Source: Prostheceraeus crozeri
Taxonomy: Eukaryota; Platyhelminthes; Polycladida; Euryleptidae
Direction: 5' to 3'
NCBI GenBank assembly: GCA_907163375.1
Contig: CAJQUW010002095.1
Coordinates: forward strand, 62,001 to 126,000
DNA: 64,000 bases
How positions within the stretch are numbered: the stretch's first letter is position 1; the number at the start of each line of letters is the position of its first letter. Below, one piece after another: positions 56,164 through 64,000 of this stretch. Both the position numbers and the translations under genes were made by a program. A model generated the notes under the pieces. That model saw only the letters and a program-made list of their open reading frames with translations, was not told where the DNA came from and made no database searches.

Positions 56164-57257
56164 AATGCGTCTTTGTTCGAGAAAAGGGGCGTGACACAGC
56201 ATGAGTCATTGCGCTTTGTTCATAACTATCAGGCCCTTTGTTAGATAAATGAATGCGTCTTTGTTCGCTAGAAGGGGCGTATCACTAAAGTCTTTGTGAG
56301 GACTAGAACGACTTTGTGTATAAATAGGGAAGGTTTCCACCCACGCAGTCAAAAGTTCACGTGTGATAACTCTTTGTCACGTAACAAAGACAGGGAAAAC
56401 GTGAAAAGGAAAACGCATGTGATTGGAGCTAGGTCTGGTTATAAAACGGACGACTGAGCTCATGGAAATCATTTCCGTCCTTGCGCTAACCATGCAGTTG
56501 CTCGAAGCCATCAACTCATCTGCTCTCGCACTAGGTACACTGAACTCCCCACGGTGGTCCTTATCTAGATTTTAGTCCGACTTTAAAGAACTCGAGCAAA
56601 CTTTCCTGATTTTGTTGAAGGACCAGTCTGGCAACACAAATTTGCAAATTAGAAAGAAATCTGTCGATGGAATAACTTTTTAAGGGGAAATTACTGATTT
56701 TTTGCTTTTTTTGCATTTTTCACTTTTTGGCAATAGTTGAACTTCAAGGAGCTCAAGCAAACTTTCCTGATTTTGTTATGGGGTCAGTTTGGCGACGTGA
56801 ATTTTCAAATTAGAAACAGATCTGTCGATGGAAAAACTTTTTGGAGGGATATTTCTGATTATTTTTGCTATTTTGCATTTTTTCACTTTTTTTGCAAATG
56901 TTCAACTTAGCAGAATTGTTCTAAATCTTCATGATTTTATTGTAGGTCATGTTGGTTGACATAAATATGCAAAAGTGAATTAATTCAAACGATGGAATAA
57001 TTTTTGCAGTATGATTTCAATTCTTGGCTATTTTTCACTTTCTCTTATTACAATGATGTTGTGAATATAAATTTTCAAAATAAGACATTGCAATGATGCA
57101 TTAGATGATGGTATGACTTAATCAAAGTTTATCACAGTTCTTTCTATTATCGCAACAAGTCTTGATGAAGATATCTATGATAGATATCACATGAATCATT
57201 GCAGCAAATTTTGCTGCTGATGAGATATCTACATGAACTTCATCACTTCATTATCTT
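56164..57257 (+). repeat. Direct repeat, copy 2 (1094 bp)
   Basis: Second copy of 53176-54269. The single difference seen is in the GAGGACTAGAACG stretch near 56302 (GAGGATTAGAACG in copy 1). Near identity means the duplication is very recent or an assembly effect. Confidence 0.85.
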
Positions 57258-59054
57258 AAATTTACTCGCCATTTAGACATTTATGATTATTCAACACTTG
57301 GTGAAAAGCGAATTCTTACAAGAAGCAATTCTACATGCCAGTGCATAGTTTGTGATATTGCTCGCTCCTCTACGACGTCGAATTTTGGATTGTCATCAAG
57401 AGTTCTTCACCGGAAATCATCGTCCAAATCGTCTTCAAATGGTGCTCCAAAGGCAGTCAAAATCTGTCGAATTTGTTTGAGCGAATTACATCGTGGTAAA
57501 CAGCATGTATGTTCTAACCGTCAACGACATGATAACATAATCGAGATGACAACATGTGCACCGGAGAAAGCGTCAAGCGGCAAATTGGACGAAAAAGTGG
57601 CTTCATCTATCATTCGACAAAAACTGAAATGCAACGAGTCTTCTGATGGCCATTCATTTTCCTGTTCTACCATTACAGGACGTCCAATAGCAGTTTCGAC
57701 CTCCTCACAACATTCTGGATCTACATCTATCGCAAGCTCTGTTTCAGCCAAGCAAATGCACGACATTAAAGTTGACATGAATTTATCGACTAATCAATGC
57801 AGAACATTGGGTAAGCACATCCGTTATGCATTCAACTCTCGCCGTGCAGTCGAACCAAACACTAGAGACCGCATTCAAAATTTTTCTCATCGCATTGATC
57901 ATCTGTTTACATGTGAGAAACATGATTTCCTCATCAAAGTTGACTCTAAATCTGTATTGACTGAAACTGATGTGATATATTGTGTCGGACTCCAATCTCT
58001 CAAGGACTACATAGTATCTTCACGAGGTTATGGATCAGATGAATTGCTAACAACTATCGGAATGGACAGTGGTGGTGGATTTCTAAAGTTGTGTATGACT
58101 ATTCAACTTATGGACCGAAGCATCTCTTCCGAACACACGCCCCGACGAAAGTTTTCTGACATACCAACGTCACTTTCACAAGATTCAGGTGTGAAGAGAT
58201 TGTTCATTATATCAATTGCTCCGGATGTTGACGAAAACTACAGAAATCTTTTGATGATGTGGAACCTCCTGGGGATGACCAATGGCGAAATAGAATCTGC
58301 TTATGTCAGTGCAATGGATATGAAGCTAGGGAATATCATGTTTGGCTTGATGTCGCACTCAAGCAATCATCCGTGCACTTGGTGTGATGTCGAAAAGAAG
58401 AGCTTGCACGAAAAAGGCACTTTGCGAACTCTTGTTTCATTACGTGAATTGTTTTGGAATTATCGAAATTCGGGTGCGAATCCAAGCAAAGCAAAGGACT
58501 ATGGAAATTGTATCCATGCACCGATCATCAAAGGAAATGACGACGCGAAAGTGATTGATTTTTACCCGCCACCTGAGCTTCATTTAATGTTTGGATCAGT
58601 GAACCCTTTGTTTATTGGACTGCAAAAAAATTGGCCTGAAGCTCTGCAATGGACTGATAGTGTTCACGTCACCAGAGAGGCTATGCACGGCGGATCCTTT
58701 ACGGGCAACTCATGTAAAAGACTATTGAATAGCATCAACGTTTTGGAAACCTTGACTCCAACTTATTGTGAAAAATATATCGCGGCATTCAAATCATTGA
58801 AAGCGGTGGTAGATAGTTGTTTCGGCAAATAGTTGGATCCCAATTTCATTTCATTAATTGGAAATTTTCGCAATGACTACCTCAAACTTCAATTGACAGT
58901 CACGCCAAAAATCCACACAATTTTCTTTCACATCGAGGATTTTTGCCTTTCCAGAGAAAAGGGCCTCGGATCATTTTCCGAACAATCGTTTGAAGCCTGC
59001 CATTCGTTGTTTACGAAAATATGGTTGAAATACAAAGTTCCAAGAAACCATTAA
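57258..59054 (+). pseudogene. Chapaev/N-RAG-TP-like transposase, nearly full length
   Basis: Open from 57258 (KFTRHLDIYDY, TRSNSTCQCIVCDIARSS) to 58829. Residues counted from 57390: Cys/His cluster ICRICLSELHRGKQHVC (25-41), HIRYAFNSRR, first acidic motif TTIGMDSGGGFLKLC (D226), VSAMDMKLGNIMFGLMSHSS (D310) followed by HPCTWCD (C329/C332), PPPELHLMFGSVNPLF and AMHGGSFTGNSCKRLL. After an in-frame TAG at 58830 the frame continues with TPKIHTIFFHIEDFCLSREK and GLGSFSEQSFEACHSLF, the likely catalytic Glu. This order parallels RAG1/Transib-type transposases (Asp, Asp, zinc pair, NGNFARKL-like block, WASEGNE-like Glu). The N-terminal CxCxxCxxAR piece resembles RAG1 CDICNTAR. Inactive without its first segment. 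Confidence 0.65.
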
Positions 59055-59059
59055 CAATA

Positions 59060-59475
59060 CGGTCAACAGCTCCTCCGTGCCGTTTGTGATTTTAACTCGA
59101 GTCATGTTTAGCTATGCAGTGCAAATACTTATGAGTGTAAAATGTCAAAAACATTTTAGAATGAAATGTCTAATGTATAAGAAAAGTTAATTTTCTACGC
59201 ATGTTTCTAGTTTTTATTTCAGACTTTTTTTGTTCTAAAAATCCGATAATTCTAATTAGAATTATCAACATTGATATCTAATCAGCAGCTATTGATTCAT
59301 GTGATATGCTCGATGCATAATACCATAATTTAAGCACTACAGTACTATACCGCAGCTTCAACTGAACTGCTGCTAGATCTAAAATGTTCAACCCAATTTT
59401 CTAAAGAATTATCATAGCCCAAGTCTATTTGTGTGGTTAAACTATCATAAACTAGCAATTATACTTAAAAATAAT
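59060..59475. other. Transposon 3' untranslated part
   Basis: AT-rich sequence between the transposase stop and the right inverted end. Contains the short palindrome AATTCTAATTAGAATT (59249-59264). No gene. Confidence 0.5.
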
Positions 59476-59926
59476 TAATTCCTTCGATAGAATTAATTCA
59501 CTTTTGCATATTTATGTCAGCCAACATGACCTACAATAAAATCATGAAGGTTTAGAGCAGTTCTGTTAAGTTGAACATTTGCAAAAAAAGTGAAAAAATG
59601 CAAAATAGCAAAAATAATCAGAAATATCCCTCCAAAAAGTTTTTCCATCGACAGATCTGTTTCTAATTTGAAAATTCACGTCGCCAAACTGACCCCATAA
59701 CAAAATCAGGAAAGTTTGCTTGAGCTCCTTGAAGTTCAACTATTGCCAAAAAGTGAAAAATGCAAAAAAAGCAAAAAATCAGTAATTTCCCCTTAAAAAG
59801 TTATTCCATCGACAGATTTCTTTCTAATTTGCAAATTTGTGTTGCCAGACTGGTCCTTCAACAAAATCAGGAAAGTTTGCTCGAGTTCTTTAAAGTCGGA
59901 CTAAAATCGAATTAAGGACCACCGTG

Positions 59927-60440
59927 TCCCTTACTTAAGCATCGGGTAAAAATGCTTTCAATCAAAAGATAACTCATCATGGAGAGGCCGTGACCATAAA
60001 AACTCCAAGTCATCGGATGGCTTATCTAAAGGTTATGTCAACAAAGTATGGACTGGCCGTGTGTGTGCTGTTAGACTATTGGACTCGGTTACAATTCAAT
60101 ACTCTTCAAACATTCCTGGAAGAAAATCTCACCATTCCCAAAGAAATTGTTCGACACAATGGGAAGCGGTCACAAGTTCCCATCATGGAAAGACGATACA
60201 TGTATGTTCATATGGATGGACATTGTCTCGTCATCCATGAAAAGGGGGCAGTGAATTCGACTTACTCAATTGCAAACCACTCCCCATTTTGGGAAAAGGA
60301 TTCTACTCATTCGAAATTGAAATTCAAGCCATCTACATGGGTCCGCGCAGGGACGGAAAGTTGTTTACGTTGAATCCCTATCTTGTCTCCATAACCTTTA
60401 AAAATGATGTCCATGTTGATGATGATCAACTACAGTAACA
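59927..60440 (+). pseudogene. Polinton-like gene, family 2 copy B, broken and split by a transposon
   Basis: Pieces align in order with 51080-51763: LDYWTRLQFNTLQTFLEENL, IPKEIVRHNGKRSQVPIMER, RYMYVHMDGHCLVIHEKGAV, KGFYSFEIEIQAIYMGP and LFTLNPYLVSI. The promoter and first codons lie left of the transposon at 56164-56549. It is broken besides the insertion. Function unknown; conservation of the FYSFxIExxAxYxG block suggests the core of the fold. Confidence 0.6.
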
Positions 60441-60595
60441 CTCTCCACACACTGAGAACGCACCATCGGTCTTTATAAGACCAAGATCTAACGGCCACCT
60501 TATCAAGAAAGAAAAATGTACACTCACCATGCCACACATGAACATTACTCTCTCCTTCTTTCTTAGGCATAGCATTCTTCACTCAGGTTTAAAAC

Positions 60596-60919
60596 ATGTG
60601 GAAATTATCAGCATGCTTCCATGTATCATGGAAAAGTCAGTGTGTTACACTTCATTATGCGAAACGTCAACTTCAGATAACTCTAGAACGCTTTCAACTA
60701 CGAAAGTTACATCGCGCAATCCTATCCAACTCTTGCCGTGTCATTAACGTAGGAGACGGCATAGTATTTATTCGCATTCAAGAGATGATTCTACATAATG
60801 ATCACTGCTACATCGTGATTCCAAAACTCTCATGGGAAAAGTATAAAAGGGAAGTTCACTCAACCCTCATCTCATTTGTGAATCATGCTCCCCATCCGCA
60901 TCATCAACTCCATGCGTGA
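60596..60919 (+). CDS. Small Polinton-like gene (about 107 aa), unknown
   Basis: The frame starts MWKLSACFHVSWKSQCVTLH after an acceptor-like CTCTCCTTCTTTCTTAG (60559). Pieces: KRQLQITLERFQLRKLHRAI, INVGDGIVFIRIQEMILHND, HCYIVIPKLSWEKYKREVHS. Amino-acid balance is protein-like and the frame continues up to the next gene. I do not recognise a family. A TATAAAAG at 60847-60854 lies inside its coding sequence, 58 bases before the TBP-like start. Confidence 0.4.
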   Translation: MWKLSACFHVSWKSQCVTLHYAKRQLQITLERFQLRKLHRAILSNSCRVINVGDGIVFIRIQEMILHNDHCYIVIPKLSWEKYKREVHSTLISFVNHAPHPHHQLHA

Positions 60920-61424
60920 AATGAATCTGACAAGAGACATCGATTTAGAACAGTTGCATACCCATCTTCCCGATTCAGTGTATCATCGCGGTCGTCCGCA
61001 AATGTTGGTCATTCGCATGAGCAACGGTCGAAATCTTCAAATCTTTCGCTGCGGCAAAATCCAAGTCCTAGGAAACCTTTCTCATTTCGTGTTGCAGTCC
61101 ATGTGTTACGAAGTCGTCAAGACAATGCGAACACTCATGCCTCATCTACGCCTCATTCCCCTGACATTGAAGAATGTAGTAGTGTCTGTTCAATTGAAGA
61201 TGTTAGTGAATCTAGCCAAGATTAAAACCAGTAATCATTGTATATTTTATGAAACTGAACTCTTTCCTGCTGCTTTGATTCGGAAGTAGCATCCTGTACA
61301 TATTGCAGTGTTTCACAACGGACATTGTATCATGACTGGTTTACGTGATATCAGTAAAGTAGCTGACTTTGTTAAATCTTTAATGCGTTATCTGTGTGAG
61401 TCACAGCTAATAGAATCGTGTTAA
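60912..61424 (+). pseudogene. TATA-binding-protein-like gene of the Polinton-like element (broken)
   Basis: Start taken at MREMNLTRDIDLEQL, which lines up with the TBP core start VNLGCKLDLKTI. First repeat: RPQMLVIRMSN (TBP RFAAVIMRIRE) and FRCGKIQVLGN at residues 45-55 (TBP FSSGKMVCTGA). Linker strand: LTLKNVVVSVQLKMLVNLAK (TBP [20 protein letters not shown]). Second repeat: YETELFPAALIRK (TBP YEPELFPGLIYRM), VFHNGHCIMTGLRD (TBP IFVSGKVVLTGAK) and the closing helix VADFVKSLMRYL (TBP YEAFENIYPIL). The two-repeat saddle fold is therefore complete in outline. TBP binds TATA boxes, and this element has several. It is strongly diverged from cellular TBP and lies directly behind another element gene. 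The copy is broken. Confidence 0.75.
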
Positions 61425-61439
61425 TCACATGATGTGTTT

Positions 61440-61665
61440 TGAATGAGTCATCGTAATGAACTATCGCCTACAAACGTGTCGGTGAAAAGGTCATCAACAA
61501 GGTTCATCGCTTTATGATGAGTCAGTGCTATTTATAGACATGAAATGATGCCCACACACGTGTCGGTGAAAAGGTTGAACAAGATTGATTAGATTCTTAT
61601 CTAACTGACTGGCGCTTTGCCACTTCATGAGTCAGAGCTATTTATAGACATGAGTCAGTAATGTG
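61440..61665. promoter_or_regulatory. Duplicated control module: ACGTGTCGGTGAAAAGG, TGAGTCA, TATTTATA
   Basis: Two units carry ACGTGTCGGTGAAAAGGT (61474, 61559), TGAGTCA (61518-61524, 61628-61634) and, about 10 bases on, CTATTTATAGACATGA (TATTTATA 61529-61536, 61639-61646). Read on the minus strand this gives CTATAAATAG TATA boxes, so it may drive minus-strand transcription toward the left or plus-strand genes; direction is not resolved. Confidence 0.5.
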
Positions 61666-61699
61666 GTTGATGTTTCCTAAGCCGAAGAAATTGTCATGA

Positions 61700-62130
61700 T
61701 GTTACATTCGTTGGTGAGGATGATAACTTACAAACTCTAACGTGGTTTTGACTCTATTTTATACTTTACTTATCTTGCAGACAGTGAAATGTCTGTCACT
61801 TTATTTTATACTTCACCTATCTTACAAACTTTACAAACAACAACTTTATTTCAAACTTTGCAAACGTCAACGTTGTTTCTAACTTTACAAACAGTGAAGT
61901 GATTCTGACTTCATTTATATTTCACCTATCTTACAAACAGCGACATGGTTACAACTTTATTTCTAACTTTACAAACAACAACTTTATTTCTAACTTTACA
62001 AACAGTGAAGTGATTCTGACCTCATTTATATTTCACCTATCTTACAAACAGCGACATGGTTATAACTTTATTTCTAACTTTACAATCATCAACTTTATTT
62101 GTAACCCTACCCATCTTACAAAATGATCAA
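61700..62130. repeat. Tandem repeat, 111-bp unit plus shorter sub-units
   Basis: ACAGTGAAGTGATTCTGACT, CATTTATATTTCACCTATCT, TACAAACAGCGACATGGTTA and TTTATTTCTAACTTTACAAA recur at 61891 and 62002, 111 bases apart and almost identical. Upstream, shorter diverged pieces (CTTATCTTGCAGACAGTGAA, TTTACAAACAACAACTTTAT) extend the array to the left. Any frames across it are by-products of the repeat. Confidence 0.7.
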
Positions 62131-62134
62131 AACT

Positions 62135-62555
62135 TTTACTTCTGTCTATTGAGTGAGAATCCCATCTTTATGTCAAAAAAAACGAGACAGTCTGTACATG
62201 ATATGTTATTGAATGAAAGACATTTCATCACAGTCGCACATAGTTAATACTGATGGTAGCAGAAAACAAAGAATTTATGACTCACATCACCGGAGAAAAC
62301 AAAGTCACTCATGTGCAGGGAGAAAACTAAGTCAGGAAAACCAGTTCATATGCAAGTCATGATATGAAGTGATCAGGAGGTGGACGCATGTTACAAGGCA
62401 CTCACTCACAACACCACATAGAAAACTCCATGGAGTGAAAAAGCAAAACATCAACCACAACAGAGAGGAAGCATTCATCATCATACATCGCCGGACGGAG
62501 GAAGAGAAAGTTTCTGTCTCTTGGGTGGAGGTAGATGAGTGTCTGGATGGCCGTA
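62135..62555. other. Intergenic of the Polinton-like element
   Basis: No gene recognised. Contains GGAGAAAACAAAGTCACTCA-type short direct repeats at 62293-62325. Confidence 0.4.
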
Positions 62556-62558
62556 CGG

Positions 62559-64000
62559 TTATGAGTGGTTAGGACTCATCCAGCATCGCTTGTCTTCCCA
62601 AGCTGAGACACCTCGTTTCCTAAACGTCGTTGTTCTGACTTGATGCGACTGTGATTTTAAAATGGCCATTTCTACTTTTTTAATTTTAAGTGAATCTAAG
62701 GCATCTTGATAGTCCCTATGTGTCATTTTTCTAACGATTGACTTCGAGATGCCTTTCGCCCGTTTTATAGAAAGCTCTGAGGATTTTAGCTTCATGGAGT
62801 GCATCTTGGGGCGAAGCAAGATCATCTCCTCTATCTGTTTGCCGGCACATCCTTGAAGCAGCCAAGCTTCACTTTATTTGAGGTAGAGTAAGGCGAATGG
62901 TCAGTGGGATAGTTGGAACTATCAAACTTATGATCTAAATATTTTTAAATGTCTTCCTGCTAGACTTGGCTAGTGGTTGTCAAAGCTAGGACGAAGCTGT
63001 CTGTATCGCCTCCTACTAATTCCACATGTTGGATCAATGGACAAGTTTTAAAAGTGTGGTAGCAATTTGTACATTTCTAACTTGGAGTGATCCAAGGCAG
63101 CTTGACCGACATAAATGGGCTTGCAAAGTTCTACTTTGGATTTTTAGCATTTTAAAACCAGTGATGTCTTCAGAAATGACATCATGGTGACAAAACAAGG
63201 GCGAGCGGCATAACTTGATACTCGTTTCCGGATCACTCACGATACGATAGTCCATGCGTTTTCTTACATCCTCCATGGTTTTACCAAAGAGGGCATTATT
63301 CTTAAATTTAAAGAAGTCCTTTTCGAAAGGATTCTTGGATTCAACCCGTTTCTTACTATTAAATTCTATATACGGTTTTAGAAAGGGCTTCTGCCTAAAC
63401 TGAATAGCGCGATGGACTTTGTCAAGTTGCATCCCCATACCTAGATAGAATTTGAGAATGGAATAGTGCACGATATAATGCTGCTTGTTCAATTGGGTGA
63501 GCAACAACTTCCTAGTGGGTTGATAGTTTAAGTCATTTTCCACCTCATATTGCTTATTGTGTTCTTCCATAAAGGGAGAGAACATATCTGGACTGACTAT
63601 GCCAGATTCGGATGCGAGAGGAAAATCAACTGTCCTATTCTTAATACATTCTATATAGATGAGGTTGACTTCAAATAAATAATCTATGTCGGCCTCATCT
63701 CCCAGTGCCATGATGTGTGCTGGATTGGAGAAGTGTTCAATGTCATGGGGCTCTACCCATTGGAAGTCAGACTGTGGCAAAGGCTTGGATAATGCATTCC
63801 CATATAAATTATTTTGGTCTATGTACATTAAATGCGTGGTCGATCCTATTTCTTGGGTGCTGTTGACAACATGTTTGTTGACAAATGTTAAGCCTCCCCT
63901 AATACCACGTTCAAATAACGTGTACATTTCTGTATCTTGCAGTAAATGCATGCTCTCTTTCGTCATCTTGAAGGCTGACTGATAGGACAGACCCGGCAGA
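62559..64000 (-). pseudogene. Protein-primed DNA polymerase B, palm and C-terminal part
   Basis: Minus strand: MTKESMHLLQDTEMYTLFER, GIRGGLTFVNKHVVN, motif A HLMYIDQNNLYGNALSKPLP, TPR-type insertion region, motif B FFKFKNNALFGKTMEDVRKR, motif C GDTDSFVLAL (about 62975-63005), then RPKMHSMKLKSSELSIKRAK, GISKSIVRK and WEDKRCWM at the C-terminus. These are the hallmarks of protein-primed family B polymerases of Polintons. The exonuclease part lies beyond the right edge. The last 108 bases (63893-64000) repeat 54478-54585 with about one difference. This copy is broken. Confidence 0.85.

Larger units (their letters stand above)
56546..59930 (+). mobile_element. Chapaev/N-RAG-TP-like DNA transposon inserted in the Polinton-like element
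   Basis: The element spans 56550-59926 and is flanked by the 4-bp duplication TCCC (56546-56549, 59927-59930). Ends of about 450 bp are inverted and nearly identical (left 56550-57000, right 59477-59926), beginning CACGGTGGTCCTTA. Each end is built of about 160-bp sub-repeats (CTCGAGCAAACTTTCCTGAT, CTCAAGCAAACTTTCCTGAT and further copies). Inside is one long transposase gene (57258-59054). It split a family 2 gene of the host element. The first coding segment is missing in this copy and kept at 54364-54477. Confidence 0.8.
50029..64000. mobile_element. Polinton/Maverick-like fossil, broken, runs off the right edge
   Basis: Recognised by pieces of protein-primed DNA polymerase B on the minus strand (54478-56163 and 62559-64000) and a set of compact plus-strand genes with TATA boxes, splice-acceptor-like sites and AATAAA signals. 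Parts: duplicated gene family 1 (50029-50452, 52665-53093), duplicated gene family 2 (51080-51763, 59927-60440), a RING-like finger, a possible exonuclease, a TBP-like gene, and repeat-rich control regions. No capsid, integrase, protease or ATPase gene is seen in the window. It contains an inserted DNA transposon (56550-59926) and a direct duplication. Several breaks are present; age looks moderate. The left limit is uncertain. Confidence 0.65.

Noticed and set aside
56164-56209. Apparent start of the polymerase frame
   Set aside because: These codons fall in the direct-repeat sequence and are not polymerase; the fragment simply ends at about 56163.
53176-57257. Direct repeats as retroviral-type LTRs
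   Set aside because: No primer-binding site, gag/pol or TG...CA ends; the repeat includes a DNA-transposon end and matches a segmental duplication.
61700-62130. CRISPR-like array
   Set aside because: The unit is 111 bp with no short constant repeat/unique spacer pattern, and the sequence is eukaryotic.
61899-62247. Frames across the 111-bp repeats
   Set aside because: Their repeated peptides follow the DNA repeat and are not conserved proteins.

Overview
The window looks like AT-rich, gene-poor nuclear DNA of an invertebrate animal. It has no bacterial gene order. Polyadenylation signals, TATA-box promoters, tRNA-derived SINEs and a wide range of animal transposons are all present: Penelope-like, L2/CR1-like LINE, hAT, Tc1, pogo-like, Harbinger, Chapaev/N-RAG-TP-like and Polinton-like. 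The phylum cannot be fixed from this sequence.

Left part (1-23 kb): a damaged Penelope-like element fills 1-1850 (reverse transcriptase, GIY-YIG endonuclease, hammerhead-like tail). Two more Penelope tail relics follow. Then come a broken copy of a small secreted-peptide gene (5.5 kb), a snap-back MITE (7.2 kb), a Harbinger/MADF relic next to a LINE tail (9.1-11.0 kb), a tRNA-like relic and a minisatellite (12.4-12.8 kb), and two non-autonomous hAT elements with perfect 8-bp target duplications (15.8-17.2 and 20.0-21.2 kb).

Middle part (23-48.5 kb): a 3.1-kb transposon with long inverted ends (23.75-26.88 kb) carries remnants of a transposase whose N-terminus resembles the RAG1 N-terminal zinc region. 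It appears to sit inside an older transposase relic. After further relics (Penelope tail, SINE pair, Tc1, pogo-like MITE, LINE tail) come two open genes for short, highly cationic secreted peptides (35.2 and 40.4 kb). These are paralogues of each other and of the broken copy at 5.5 kb, and they share a promoter architecture. They are the best candidates for host genes here. A near-complete Tc1 element (44.0-45.6 kb) and a deleted hAT (46.5-48.5 kb) follow.

Right part (about 48.8 kb to the edge): a GC-richer repeat array leads into a Polinton/Maverick-like fossil with fragments of protein-primed DNA polymerase B on the minus strand. On the plus strand it has small genes, including two duplicated gene families, a RING-like finger, a possible DnaQ-like exonuclease and a divergent TATA-binding-protein-like gene. 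The block looks broken in several places and runs off the right edge; no capsid, integrase, protease or packaging ATPase is visible in the window. A second RAG1-N-terminus-type transposon (56550-59926) is inserted in one of its genes, and a 1.09-kb stretch is duplicated in direct orientation. TATA boxes preceded by TGAGTCA (AP-1-like) sites recur in this block. The TBP-like gene in a Polinton-like setting, the paired Chapaev/N-RAG-TP-like transposons and the cationic peptide family are the three most interesting finds.
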